From assembly GCA_025964795.1 (NCBI GenBank), contig JAOPYC010000111.1, forward strand, positions 1 to 53,699: DNA of 53,699 bases. Direction: 5' to 3'. Shown here in pieces: positions 43,082-51,247 of the stretch (positions are counted from its first letter, which is position 1; the number at the start of each line of letters is the position of its first letter). Source of the stretch: Marmoricola sp. (lineage in GTDB: Bacteria > Actinomycetota > Actinomycetes > Propionibacteriales > Nocardioidaceae). Made by a program: the position numbers and the translations under genes. The notes below the pieces were generated by a model. The model searched no databases and had not been told where the DNA came from. It was given only the letters and a program-made list of their open reading frames with translations.

Positions 43082-43866
43082 GACATCTCCAATCGTCCGT
43101 CGGCCCGGGCCGAGTCGAGGACGGCCACCAGCTCGTCGGTGCGGGCGAACAGCCGCTCGTAGCGAAGCGGGTCGCTCACCCAGATGTCTCCGAGCAGTCG
43201 CGCCACGGGGTCAGGGAAGATGTCCTTCTCCCCTCTCTCGACGCCGTCCAACGTGCCTCCGGCGACCAGTCGGGCCGACGACTTCGGCGCCTCGAGGCCC
43301 TTGAGCATGTCGGTGTCGACGCCACCGGGGTAGACGCCGCTCACGGTGACGCCCCGGAGCTCCAACGCCGGGCGGAGCGACTGCAACAACGAGTGCAGCG
43401 CTGCCTTGGAGGCCGAGTAGCCATCGAGACCGCTGGATCCGGCGAAGGACTGCAACGACAAAATGGTGACGATGCGGCCGCCCCCGTGGCGCTCGAGCAC
43501 GGGCGCGAAGGCCCGAATCACGTCGAAGGTGCCCAAGGTGTTCGTGGTCAGGTGGCGCGCGAGGTTCTCACGCTCCCCCGTCAGTCCCTCTCCGAACTCC
43601 AGGATGGCGGCATTGTTGATGAGCAGGGTCACGTCGGAGGCGCTCTGTGCAGCCCGGGTGATGCTCTCGGCGTCCAGCAGGTCGAGGTGCAGTGGAACCA
43701 CGCGAGCCGGATCGAGCGCGATCACCGGGGGTAGGGACTCCGGGTCGCGCGCGCCGGCGTACACCCTGGCCACCCCGCGCTCGAGGAGAGCCTCCACGAG
43801 CGCTCGCCCCACTCCCCGATTCGAGCCCGTGACGCATACGACCGAACCACGCACACTCAAGTCCAT
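43078..43866 (-). CDS. SDR-family dehydrogenase
   Basis: A 262-residue SDR: TGSNRGVGRALVEALLERG, NNAAI replacing NNAG, Ser in TILSLQSFAGSSG, and YSASK. The C-terminal 60 residues (EKDIFPDPVARLLGDIWVSDP) resemble the extended tail of SDRs acting on long or bulky substrates. It heads the two-gene operon, with a weak operator copy 12 bases upstream of the start. Confidence 0.83.
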   Translation of the reverse strand: MDLSVRGSVVCVTGSNRGVGRALVEALLERGVARVYAGARDPESLPPVIALDPARVVPLHLDLLDAESITRAAQSASDVTLLINNAAILEFGEGLTGERENLARHLTTNTLGTFDVIRAFAPVLERHGGGRIVTILSLQSFAGSSGLDGYSASKAALHSLLQSLRPALELRGVTVSGVYPGGVDTDMLKGLEAPKSSARLVAGGTLDGVERGEKDIFPDPVARLLGDIWVSDPLRYERLFARTDELVAVLDSARADGRLEMS

Positions 43867-43878
43867 GTTGGAAACCTA

Positions 43879-43890
43879 CCGGTCGCCCGA
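43879..43890. promoter_or_regulatory. Weak TetR-type operator copy
   Basis: CCGGTCGCCCGA; on the minus strand this reads TCGGGCGACCGG with GTAGGTTTCC after it, matching the flank at 35833-35854. One mismatch to YCRRGC-GCYYGR. It sits just upstream of the start at 43866. Confidence 0.5.
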
Positions 43891-43994
43891 CAGATAGTCG
43901 AGGTGCCCCTGGTGACGGGTCAGACACCGCTGAGGCGGACCCCTCGGCCCGCCCGCGCAGGACGAAGTGCAGTGTCCTCCACGCGCACGCTCCT

Positions 43995-44774
43995 TCAGTG
44001 CTTGGCGCGGAAGGCCGCAATGCGTCGCTGGGCCGTGTCGGTGGCCAGCGCCCGCGCGAACGTCTCCGCCTCGTCGACGGCGCTTGCGTCGCGACCGACC
44101 GTGAATCCGGACCTGACCAGGCGCTTGGTCTCCCTAGCCTGGACCGACCCGGCCAGGCGCCGGGCGAGCTCCTCGGTGCGGGCGAGCGCCGTGTCGTCCT
44201 CGACCACCTCCGTCACCAGGCCCCACTGGCATGCGGTCTCGGAGGCGAGGTCACGCCCCGACAGCAGGAACTGCAATGCGCGTCGCTCGCCGACGACTCG
44301 AGGCAGCAGAAAGGAGACCCCGACGTCCGGCGTCAGGCCCAGAGCGCCGTAGGCGGGCACGAAACGAGCAGAGCGGGCAGCCACGACCAGGTCGGCCACG
44401 AGCATCAGCGCCAGGCCCGCGCCGGCCACTGCGCCGTGGACCAGCACGACGACCGGCACGTCGAGGTCCTGGAGCCGGCGCAGCACCCCCTCGGTACGCA
44501 TGACCATGCCTCTCGATCGTTCCTCCGAGACGGCGGAGGTGTCGGCGCCGAGCTCCGACACGTCGCCGCCGACGCAGAAGTGCTTTCCAGCTCCACGCAC
44601 CAACACGCACCGCACCTCGCTGGAGCTCGTGTGCTCGAGGGCAGAATCCAGGGCGGTCACCAGGCTCGAGCTGAGGGCGTTTCCGGCTCGAGGGCGGTTG
44701 AGGGTGACTGCGAGGACCCCGTCACGCACCTCGACGGCGACCGGTTCGGCGCTCAGCACTGCCTCCGCCCTCAT
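43995..44774 (-). CDS. Enoyl-CoA hydratase/isomerase, PaaG-like
   Basis: A 259-residue crotonase. KHFCVGGDVSELG and VHGAVAGAGLALMLVADLVVAA form the oxyanion hole. The usual first Glu is absent; instead YGALGLTPDVGVSFLLPRVVG carries an Asp where PaaG-type isomerases have theirs. It may isomerise a double bond rather than hydrate. It overlaps the upstream SDR gene by 4 bases and is the second gene of the operon from 45508. Confidence 0.82.
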   Translation of the reverse strand: MRAEAVLSAEPVAVEVRDGVLAVTLNRPRAGNALSSSLVTALDSALEHTSSSEVRCVLVRGAGKHFCVGGDVSELGADTSAVSEERSRGMVMRTEGVLRRLQDLDVPVVVLVHGAVAGAGLALMLVADLVVAARSARFVPAYGALGLTPDVGVSFLLPRVVGERRALQFLLSGRDLASETACQWGLVTEVVEDDTALARTEELARRLAGSVQARETKRLVRSGFTVGRDASAVDEAETFARALATDTAQRRIAAFRAKH

Positions 44775-45508
44775 ATCGAGAGACCGCCGTCGACCGGTAG
44801 GACCACACCCGTGATGTAGGCAGCCTCGTCCGAGGCCAGGAACCCCACTGCTGCGCACATCTCGTCAGCTCTCCCGAACCGGGCCAGCGGAGCCATCAGC
44901 TCGATCTCCCGTCGACGCTCCTCCGGGATCGCCTCGACCATGCGTGTCGCGGCGTTCGGGCTGATGGCGTTGACCGTGACGCCGAAACGCGCGACCTCTT
45001 TCGCCACGGTCTTGGTGAAGCCGATGATCCCGGCCTTGGCGGTCGCATAGTTGGCCTGTCCGACGTTCCCGTGCAGCCCCGTGTACGACGTGACGTTCAC
45101 GATGCGTCCAGCCCCTTGAGCTCGCATGGAGGGAACGCAGGCACGCGTGAGCCGGAAGGTCCCGCCGGCATGGACGCCGAGGACGAGGTCCCAGTCGTCG
45201 TCGGTGATCTTCCAGACGACGTTGTCGCGCAGGATCCCCGCGTTGTTCACCAAGATGTCGACCCTCCCCGTTGCCTCGAGAGCGGCCGTGACAGCAGCGT
45301 CGGCGGTGGAGGCAGCCGCCACGTCGCCGACCACCGGGACGGCACCGCTGCTGCCGCACACCGCCGCCAGACCTGCTGCGTCAAGATCTACAGCGACGAC
45401 GGTCGCTCCCGCTGCGCGGAAGAAGCGCACGAGCTCTGCGCCGATGCCCTGGGCGGCACCGGAGACGATGACGGTGCGGTCGTGGAAGTCATAGGTCAAC
45501 GTGGGCAT
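44771..45508 (-). CDS. FabG-like SDR
   Basis: A 245-residue SDR: SGAAQGIGAELVRFFRAAG, NNAGILRDNVVWKIT, Ser in VNVTSYTGL, and YATAK. Close to beta-ketoacyl reductases and 3-hydroxyacyl-CoA dehydrogenases; VDLDAAG suggests NAD. It heads the two-gene operon, with an operator 46 bases upstream. Confidence 0.86.
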   Translation of the reverse strand: MPTLTYDFHDRTVIVSGAAQGIGAELVRFFRAAGATVVAVDLDAAGLAAVCGSSGAVPVVGDVAAASTADAAVTAALEATGRVDILVNNAGILRDNVVWKITDDDWDLVLGVHAGGTFRLTRACVPSMRAQGAGRIVNVTSYTGLHGNVGQANYATAKAGIIGFTKTVAKEVARFGVTVNAISPNAATRMVEAIPEERRREIELMAPLARFGRADEMCAAVGFLASDEAAYITGVVLPVDGGLSI

Positions 45509-45553
45509 GAAACCTCACAGCTCGACAGAGTGGGGGTCCAACCTAGCAATCTG

Positions 45554-45565
45554 TCGGGCGCCCGG
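45554..45565. promoter_or_regulatory. TetR-type operator variant
   Basis: TCGGGCGCCCGG, a near-palindrome that fits YCRRGC-GCYYGR, flanked by CTG and TCTACAG. It lies between the tetR stop (45621) and the SDR start (45508). Confidence 0.65.
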
Positions 45566-45620
45566 TCTACAGAACTTTCAACCTCACCCGGAGGGTCGCC
45601 GAGCGCGGGCAAGGCCGGCC

Positions 45621-46214
45621 TCAGGCCGACGCGCCCCGTAGGAACTGCTTCTCGATCTCGTCGATCATCCGCTGCTTGGTGACGCCCCGCTCGGACCGGT
45701 ACCAGAAGATGGTCCAGTTCATGAGGTTGAGCAGCAGCAGCGTGAGCATCGTGGCCTCGCTGTCGGTGCGTAGGATGCCCTCTTGCTGGCCCGCCGCGAT
45801 CTCGTTGCGCAGCATGGTCTCGTACTCCGCACGGGACTCGATGACCTCTTGACGTCGCTCCTCGGACAGGGCTCGCCACTGGAGCTCGGTGAGGACCGTC
45901 GAGTGTTGATGACTGCCCATGATGGTGGTCATGTGCGCCTCGATCATCGCCCGGATGCGGTTCTCGACACCCTCCGCTCCGGCAAGCGCATCGGCCACTG
46001 CCGTGGAGATCTCGTCCAGCGCCATCTTGGAGATCTCGTAGAGGAGGTCTTCCTTGCTGCTGAAGTAGTAGTAGAAGGTGCCGTTCGTGACCTCCATGGC
46101 GGCCGCGAGCTCGCGCGTCGTCGTCTCGGCGTACCCCTTCTCGGAGAAGAGCTTCGCTCCGAGCTCGCGTGCTCGCGCCTTGGCCGCCTCGTTGCGCTCG
46201 GTCTTGGAACTCAT
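45621..46214 (-). CDS. TetR-family regulator, candidate island repressor
   Basis: A 197-residue TetR. The DNA-binding domain spans about residues 10-60: AKLFSEKGYAETTTRELAAAMEV, then TNGTFYYYFSSKEDLLYEI. The ligand domain has aromatic LNLMNWTIFWYRSERG near the C-terminus, as in regulators that sense acyl-CoA esters (KstR2 and FadR-like actinobacterial types). ATG 46214 has AGGAG upstream. It is the only TetR in the window and lies amid the operator copies, so it is the best candidate to bind them and be released by a CoA-ester intermediate. A weak site upstream suggests self-control. Confidence 0.87.
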   Translation of the reverse strand: MSSKTERNEAAKARARELGAKLFSEKGYAETTTRELAAAMEVTNGTFYYYFSSKEDLLYEISKMALDEISTAVADALAGAEGVENRIRAMIEAHMTTIMGSHQHSTVLTELQWRALSEERRQEVIESRAEYETMLRNEIAAGQQEGILRTDSEATMLTLLLLNLMNWTIFWYRSERGVTKQRMIDEIEKQFLRGASA

Positions 46215-46290
46215 ACGTGACTCCTGTGGCTGAGATGCGGCGACGCGGGTGCGCCGTGCGAAGATCGAGCCCCAGATTTCGGGAGTCCGA

Positions 46291-46302
46291 CCGAGCGCAT
46301 GG
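46291..46302. promoter_or_regulatory. Weak operator copy upstream of tetR
   Basis: CCGAGCGCATGG followed by TAGAT; 11 of 12 positions fit YCRRGC-GCYYGR. It lies 77 bases upstream of the tetR start, and just before the stop of the downstream-facing gene at 46325. Confidence 0.4.
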
Positions 46303-46324
46303 TAGATGATCGGCCCGGATAGGC

Positions 46325-46783
46325 TCAACGAGCCGCGTCAGCAACCACGGCTCGATGCAACAGCATCAGGGGGATCTCTCGCTCCGTGGAGAGCTGGTAG
46401 TCCGCGTACGTCGGGTAGGCCACCACCGCCCGCTGCCACCACACGTCCCGCTCACGACCCTCGAGTCGGCGGGCGACGAAGTCGTCGCGCATGCTCCCGT
46501 CCTGGAGCATCAGATGCGGGTTCGCCACCAGGTTGTGGAACCACTCCGGGTTGCGAGGAGCGCCCGCCAGGGACGCAACGGCGGCATAGTCACCGTCATG
46601 TTCCACGCGCATCACTGGATTCTTGCGCAACAGGCCCGACTGCGCCCCGCGCGTGGTCAAGATGACGATGCGCCGCCCCTCGGGATCGGCGCCGCCGGAC
46701 TCGCCGTTCGAGCGTTCATAGCGTTCGACGTGGTCACGCACCCACGCGGTCGGGCTGGGCGCGTACGTCCCCTGAAGCGGCAT
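46325..46783 (-). CDS. Deazaflavin (F420)-dependent nitroreductase-family protein
   Basis: A 152-residue Ddn-family split-barrel protein: RRIVILTTRGAQSGLLRKNPVMRVEHDGDYAAVASLAGAP, then NPEWFHNLVANPHLMLQDG. These are the F420-binding landmarks of quinone-reductase-like proteins. With the LLM enzyme it suggests F420 chemistry in the pathway. It has its own operator 31 bases upstream and ends before tetR. Confidence 0.85.
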   Translation of the reverse strand: MPLQGTYAPSPTAWVRDHVERYERSNGESGGADPEGRRIVILTTRGAQSGLLRKNPVMRVEHDGDYAAVASLAGAPRNPEWFHNLVANPHLMLQDGSMRDDFVARRLEGRERDVWWQRAVVAYPTYADYQLSTEREIPLMLLHRAVVADAAR

Positions 46784-46813
46784 GGTTCAGTGTCTGGAGT
46801 CCCGGGTTGCCTG

Positions 46814-46825
46814 TCAAGCGCTCGA
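46814..46825. promoter_or_regulatory. TetR-type operator, F420-dependent gene
   Basis: TCAAGCGCTCGA flanked by CTG on the left, 31 bases upstream of the start at 46783. It is the rightmost copy and marks the edge of the regulon. Confidence 0.75.
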
Positions 46826-47000
46826 TTCAGAAGTTGGGCCGCCGAGCACCCGAGACCACGGCGATCAGAGATGCCGAGGTCGCTGTCGTAGTGCGCCTTC
46901 GCACGCTGGTCCGGAGCTTCGGCTGTGGCGCAGCTTGGCGCTCTTCGACCGTCTCGGCACGGGAACTGCAGCCGCCGTGCACCGCGCAGCAAACCGAGAG

Positions 47001-48500
47001 CTACACGCGAGACTGCGCGCGGCCGCTGCTCTCCGACGTGGTCGCCCGACCGGGCACGACTTCAAGGTCTTCCAGGCCGGCGGCGGCGAGCATGCCCTCC
47101 TCCACCTCGAACGCATCGAGGTCCCCAGAGCCGCGGGCAGTTGCCTGCGAGCCCGGGAGCAGCCAGGCGACGATCGCGGTCAGGACGCCGAGCCCCGCGG
47201 CCACGAGCGCCGTCGCTTGGTAGGAGCCGAGAGTCGGTACGCCGCGGTCACCGAAGGCGCGCAGGAGGGTGACCGCCAGACCGCTGCCGATGGCGAAGCC
47301 GATGTAGCGCGAGACCTGGTAGAAGCCCATCGCACTGCTTGTCTCCTCGGCAGGCACAGCGGCGACGATGAGACCGGGCATGGCGGCGAACGTGTAGCCG
47401 AGGCCGATGCCCAGCAAGCCGGTCGTGACGAAGACCTGCCACAGCTGCGCATGGCCGAACGCGAAGAACAGCGAGGATGACGAGACCATCAACGCGCCGA
47501 ACGGGATCACGGGACGCAGACCGATCCGCGCGCTCATCCACGGCAGCGTCCTGCTGACAGAGGCGCTCAGGACCGACAACGGCAGCAAGGTCAACCCGGC
47601 GACGAAGACGGACTCCCCCAGCCCGAAGCCAGGCAGCTGCACGAACTCCGTGATCACCACCATCGAGATGTACATGACCACGCCGAGCAGCAGCCCGCTC
47701 ACGTTCGCCGTGAGCACCGGTCGGCGGCGGACGAGCCGGAGGTCGACGAGCGGCTCAGCGGTCTTGAGTTCGTAGAGCGCCCACGCCGCCAGCAGCAGGA
47801 GGCCGACCGCGATCATGCCCAGCACACCGACCGACCCCCAGCCCCAGTCGGCCCCTTTGTCGAGCGCCACCAGGAGCGACACGAGGCCGACCCCGATGAT
47901 CCCCGCACCGGGCAGGTCGATCGAGTGGGCGGTCCCCACGTCCGCGGGCGCCGGCACGACGAGCCAAGCCAGAGCAAGCGCCAGCGCACTCACCGCCGTG
48001 CCGACCCAGTACGCCACGGCAACACCCCCGTGGTCGGCGATCAGCCCGGTGATCGGGTAGCCGAGACCCACGCCCGCCGCCGCCACCACGGACAGGGAGG
48101 CGATCACCCTGCCGGCACGCTCTACTGGCAGGCTCTCCCGAGCCGCGGCCATGGCCAGAGGCATGAGGGCCAGACCCAGCCCCTGGAAGGCGCGGCCGAC
48201 AATCAGCACAGGGAGCGTGGTTGCGATGGCTGCGAGTGCGCCGCCCAGCACCACGGCCGCGAGATTGATCAGCATGATCCGCTTGCGGTGACGACCGTCG
48301 CCCAGCCGACCGACCAACGGAGACGCCACGGCCGCGACCAGCACCGTCGCCGTGAGCGCCCACTGCGCGCTGCCGACGCTGGTGTGCAGGCGCTCGGCCA
48401 ATCGCGGGATCAAGGGAGCGCCGAGGCTGCTGACGATCGATACGACCGCGCAGATGAACAACAGCACCGGCACGAAGGCTTGCTCACGAAACCTGGTCAC
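47001..48500 (-). CDS. MFS transporter, DHA2-like
   Basis: A 499-residue membrane protein with about 14 hydrophobic segments. GRLGDGRHRKRIMLI is the loop 2-3 motif, and GRAFQGLGLALMPLAMAAARE is the family's fourth-fifth helix region. It probably exports drugs or toxic metabolites by proton antiport. The GTG at 48500 follows the TATAGT box (48508-48513) by 7 bases, which suggests a leaderless message; an ATG at 48521 lies inside the operator and is less likely. It diverges from a MarR gene that probably represses it. Confidence 0.85.
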   Translation of the reverse strand: MTRFREQAFVPVLLFICAVVSIVSSLGAPLIPRLAERLHTSVGSAQWALTATVLVAAVASPLVGRLGDGRHRKRIMLINLAAVVLGGALAAIATTLPVLIVGRAFQGLGLALMPLAMAAARESLPVERAGRVIASLSVVAAAGVGLGYPITGLIADHGGVAVAYWVGTAVSALALALAWLVVPAPADVGTAHSIDLPGAGIIGVGLVSLLVALDKGADWGWGSVGVLGMIAVGLLLLAAWALYELKTAEPLVDLRLVRRRPVLTANVSGLLLGVVMYISMVVITEFVQLPGFGLGESVFVAGLTLLPLSVLSASVSRTLPWMSARIGLRPVIPFGALMVSSSSLFFAFGHAQLWQVFVTTGLLGIGLGYTFAAMPGLIVAAVPAEETSSAMGFYQVSRYIGFAIGSGLAVTLLRAFGDRGVPTLGSYQATALVAAGLGVLTAIVAWLLPGSQATARGSGDLDAFEVEEGMLAAAGLEDLEVVPGRATTSESSGRAQSRV

Positions 48501-48507
48501 GCCGGTA

Positions 48508-48513
48508 ACTATA
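48508..48513 (-). promoter_or_regulatory. -10 box of the MFS gene
   Basis: ACTATA on the plus strand is TATAGT on the minus, 7 bases before the GTG at 48500. Transcription starting at this distance would begin at the start codon. Confidence 0.5.
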
Positions 48514-48514
48514 C

Positions 48515-48536
48515 AGATCATCTGCGCAGATGATCT
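48515..48536. promoter_or_regulatory. Perfect 22-bp palindrome, MarR operator candidate
   Basis: AGATCATCTGC and GCAGATGATCT are exact inverted halves. The site lies between the divergent MFS and MarR genes and covers the -35 and spacer regions of both predicted promoters, so one bound dimer could block both. Confidence 0.8.
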
Positions 48537-48547
48537 GGCGACGTCGT

Positions 48548-48553
48548 TATGCT
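48548..48553 (+). promoter_or_regulatory. -10 box of the marR gene
   Basis: TATGCT, 6 bases before the ATG at 48560. As on the other side, this would give a leaderless transcript. Confidence 0.5.
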
Positions 48554-48559
48554 GACCAC

Positions 48560-48997
48560 ATGAACGCCGCACCAGGTACCCATGAGGGCTCGGCTGTGAT
48601 CGCCGAAGACCTCCGCACCGTCGTCGGACGCCTCGTGCGCCGCCTGCGCGCGGACTATGCCATCGCACCTCATCAGTTCAGCGTCCTGAACACCATCGAA
48701 CGCAACGGACCACAGACCGCGAGCCAGCTCGCGGCACTGGAGATCGTCCGCCCCCAATCGATGGCCCACACACTCCACCAGCTCGCCGAGGCAGGATTCG
48801 TCGCCAAGCGCCCCGACCCCACCGACGGTCGCCAGATCCTGATCGCGCTGAGCGACGCAGGCCGCCGGGCCATCGAGGAGCAGCGCCGCGAAACCACCGG
48901 CTGGCTCTCAGCCGCCATCGATCACGAGCTCGACGGCGACGAACTACGCGCACTCGCCACCGCCGTCGCTCTCCTCGGTCGTCTCGTCGAGGGCTGA
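48560..48997 (+). CDS. MarR-family regulator
   Basis: A 145-residue winged-helix repressor: APHQFSVLNTIERNGPQTASQLAALEIVRPQSMAHTLHQL is the helix-turn-helix, and KRPDPTDGRQILIALSDAGRR the wing. It lacks the long Cys-based sensors of OhrR. It most likely binds the 22-bp palindrome and responds to a small aromatic or drug ligand that the MFS pump exports. ATG 48560 is chosen for its closeness to the -10 box; an upstream in-frame start at 48530 would begin inside the palindrome. Confidence 0.87.
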   Translation: MNAAPGTHEGSAVIAEDLRTVVGRLVRRLRADYAIAPHQFSVLNTIERNGPQTASQLAALEIVRPQSMAHTLHQLAEAGFVAKRPDPTDGRQILIALSDAGRRAIEEQRRETTGWLSAAIDHELDGDELRALATAVALLGRLVEG

Positions 48998-49068
48998 GGC
49001 ACTGAGAGGCAGCGCGGAGTGCGTACACACGACCACGAACCGAGCCAGTCCGGGAGAAGGCGACGTAC

Positions 49069-50001
49069 ATGACCCAAGACCCGGTCTTCACGAACGGCGC
49101 GGCGTTCATCGACGGTGAGGTCGTGGCGATGATCGACGCCCGCATCCCGATCACGGACACGGGCTTCACCCGCTCCGACCTGACGTACGACGTGGTGAGC
49201 GTCTGGGACGGAGCCTTCTTCCGCCTCGAGGACCATCTCGACCGTTTTCTGCGGAACTGCCGGCGACTCCGGCTCACGCCGCCGCACGATCGCGACGAGA
49301 TCCGGGAGGTGCTCATCGGGCTCATCGAGGTCTCAGGCTTGCGGGAGTCGTACGTGGAGATGATCTGCACGCGAGGTCCGAGCGTCAACGGCTCCCGGGA
49401 CCCACGCACGTTCGTCAACTGCTTCTACGCGTTCGCGATCCCCTACGTATGGATCCTCGAGCCGGAGACGGCCGAGGGCATGGACGCGGTCATCGCGAAG
49501 ACCTCACGACGCATCCCTGCAGACTCCGTGGACCCGACCGTGAAGAACTTCCACTGGGCCGACCTGACGAAGGGGCTGTTCGAGGCCTACGACCGTGGCG
49601 CCGACCAGGCCCTCCTGCTCGACCACCAGGGCAACCTCACGGAGGGTCCCGGTTACAACGTGTTCGCGGTGATAGCGAGTCGCCTGCTCACTCCGGCCAC
49701 TGGCGTCCTGGAGGGCATCACCCGCCGGACGATCCTGGAGCTTGCTGAGGAACAAGGCATCGAGACCTGGGCGACGGAGATCTCCGAGGCCGACCTGCGG
49801 ACTGCGACGGAACTGTTCGCGACCTCCACGGCCGGCGGCGTCATGCCGATCACCAGGCTGGACGGCCGTCCCGTCGCCGACGGGCAGGTCGGAGGCGTCA
49901 CCAAGCGATTGCGCCAGCGGTACTGGGCGGTTCACGCCGACGGACCCTTCGCGACCCGCGTGCTGCCCTCCTCCCCCCATGGCCCGGGGCATCGCTTCTA
50001 G
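49069..50001 (+). CDS. Class IV aminotransferase, (R)-amine transaminase-like
   Basis: A 310-residue fold-type IV PLP enzyme. The PLP Lys is K159 in DPTVKNFHWADL. YVEMICTRGPSVNGSRDPR, YAFAIPYVWI, GNLTEGPGYNVFAV and TSTAGGVMPITRLDG closely follow (R)-selective amine:pyruvate transaminases of the ATA-117 type rather than branched-chain or D-alanine aminotransferases. It should move an amino group between a chiral amine and a keto acid. It stands alone after marR with a 71-base gap; no partner gene is visible, and it has none of the island operators. Confidence 0.83.
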   Translation: MTQDPVFTNGAAFIDGEVVAMIDARIPITDTGFTRSDLTYDVVSVWDGAFFRLEDHLDRFLRNCRRLRLTPPHDRDEIREVLIGLIEVSGLRESYVEMICTRGPSVNGSRDPRTFVNCFYAFAIPYVWILEPETAEGMDAVIAKTSRRIPADSVDPTVKNFHWADLTKGLFEAYDRGADQALLLDHQGNLTEGPGYNVFAVIASRLLTPATGVLEGITRRTILELAEEQGIETWATEISEADLRTATELFATSTAGGVMPITRLDGRPVADGQVGGVTKRLRQRYWAVHADGPFATRVLPSSPHGPGHRF

Positions 50002-50161
50002 GCGTGCGCGCGGGTCTCGAGGAAGTAGAGGTTGGCCAGCGTCCCATCGTCCACGACGATGTCGATGCGCCTACGACTCCGGTGACAGGGTCGTGACCAG
50101 GCCACCTTGCCCAGGGATCGAACCTCAAACTTCTCCTCCGGCGGGTGGACCGGAGGCTCCG

Positions 50162-50908
50162 CTAGAGGGTGAAGCCACCATCGATGGTGTACGACGCACC
50201 CGTCGCCATGTCGGCTTCGCGTGAGGCGAGCCAGGCCACCAGCCGGGCGACCTCGACGGGCTCTACGAACCGCTTGATGGCGTTCCTCGCCATAAACACC
50301 GACTCGATGACCTCATCCTCCGCGATGCCGTTCGCCTTCGCCTGGTCGCTGACCTGCTTGTCGACCAACGGCGTGCGCACGTAAGCGGGGTTCACGCAGT
50401 TGCTGGTAACACCGTGCGGACCTCCCTCCAGGGCGATGACCTTGGAGAGGCCTTCGAGACCGTGCTTGGCCGCGACGTACGCCGCCTTGTGCTTGCTGGC
50501 GCGCAGCCCGTGGACGGACGAGACGTTGATGATCCGCCCGAACCCCCGCTCATACATGTGCGGCAGCGCGGCACGCGTCAGCAGGAAGGGCGCCTCGAGC
50601 ATCAGCATCAGGATGCGGTGGAAGCTCTCGGGCGGGAAGTCCTCGATCGGGCTGACGACCTGGATGCCGGCATTGTTGACAAGGATGTCGCAGTCGAGCT
50701 CGAGCGAGGCCAGAGCCTCGTTGTCGAGCAGGTCGAGGATCTGCGGTGTACCACCGATCTCCTGGGCGAGCGCTGCGGTCGCGTCCCCGTCGACGTCCAC
50801 GATCGTGACGGTCGCCCCACGTGCGGCGAGCTCGCGCACACACGCCTCGCCGATCCCGCTGGCACCGCCGGTCACCAGTGCGTTGAGTCCCTGCATCGAT
50901 TCGCTCAT
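50162..50908 (-). CDS. 3-hydroxybutyrate dehydrogenase-like SDR
   Basis: A 248-residue SDR: TGGASGIGEACVRELAARG, NNAGIQVVSPIEDFP, Ser in VSSVHGLRAS, YVAAK, and CVNPAYVRTPLVDKQV. The VRTPLV and QVSPIEDFP segments are typical of D-3-hydroxybutyrate dehydrogenase, which oxidises 3-hydroxybutyrate to acetoacetate. The frame continues upstream into IS110 sequence, but ATG 50908 fits the family length, so that extension is accidental. The ribosome site is weak. Confidence 0.83.
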   Translation of the reverse strand: MSESMQGLNALVTGGASGIGEACVRELAARGATVTIVDVDGDATAALAQEIGGTPQILDLLDNEALASLELDCDILVNNAGIQVVSPIEDFPPESFHRILMLMLEAPFLLTRAALPHMYERGFGRIINVSSVHGLRASKHKAAYVAAKHGLEGLSKVIALEGGPHGVTSNCVNPAYVRTPLVDKQVSDQAKANGIAEDEVIESVFMARNAIKRFVEPVEVARLVAWLASREADMATGASYTIDGGFTL

Positions 50909-51034
50909 ACGAACACCATGACACCGTCGTCGATGGGGCCGGTCAGGAGCCGCTTGGTCGCCCCGTGGTTCTGGGGGTTGATCCAGGGAGCCTGGTCGCC
51001 CTGGCATGTCCACAAGGCCGATGGCCGCTAGGGA

Positions 51035-51153
51035 CGGTACGGCCTCGACGACTACGAGAAGGTCTACACCCCGGCCGCGACGACGTCTTCGACCGGCGCG
51101 GGATCGACCGGGCGGCTTGGACGCTGGTCGTTGTGCGACCCGGTCAGTGGTGA
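51035..51153 (+). pseudogene. C-terminal relic of a flavin hydroxylase
   Basis: GRDDVFDRRGIDRAAWTLVVV followed by RPGQW and a stop resembles the end of phenol 2-monooxygenase-type FAD hydroxylases (DVFxxRGxDRxxxxxVVVRPDQ). The preceding DDYEKVYTP is one base out of frame. Only about 35 codons remain, and the match ends at the IS110 fragment on the other strand, which probably cut the gene. Confidence 0.5.
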
Positions 51154-51247
51154 ACCGGCCCGAGCCCAGCAGCTTCTCGTGCTGGTCGACGACCTCGATC
51201 GTGGCCGACAACTTGTGGCGATCGACCCCGATGACGACCTGCTCCAC
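51148..51247 (-). mobile_element. N-terminal fragment of an IS110-family transposase
   Basis: GTG 51247 begins EQVVIGVDRHKLSATIEVVD and continues HEKLLGSGRFTTD, the conserved start of IS110 DEDD transposases, with the first Asp in GVDRHK. Similarity stops after about 33 codons at the hydroxylase relic. Confidence 0.72.

Noticed and set aside
50162-51247. A 361-residue fusion of IS110 transposase and SDR
   Set aside because: The linking region is low-complexity and unlike either family; the SDR has a normal start at 50908.
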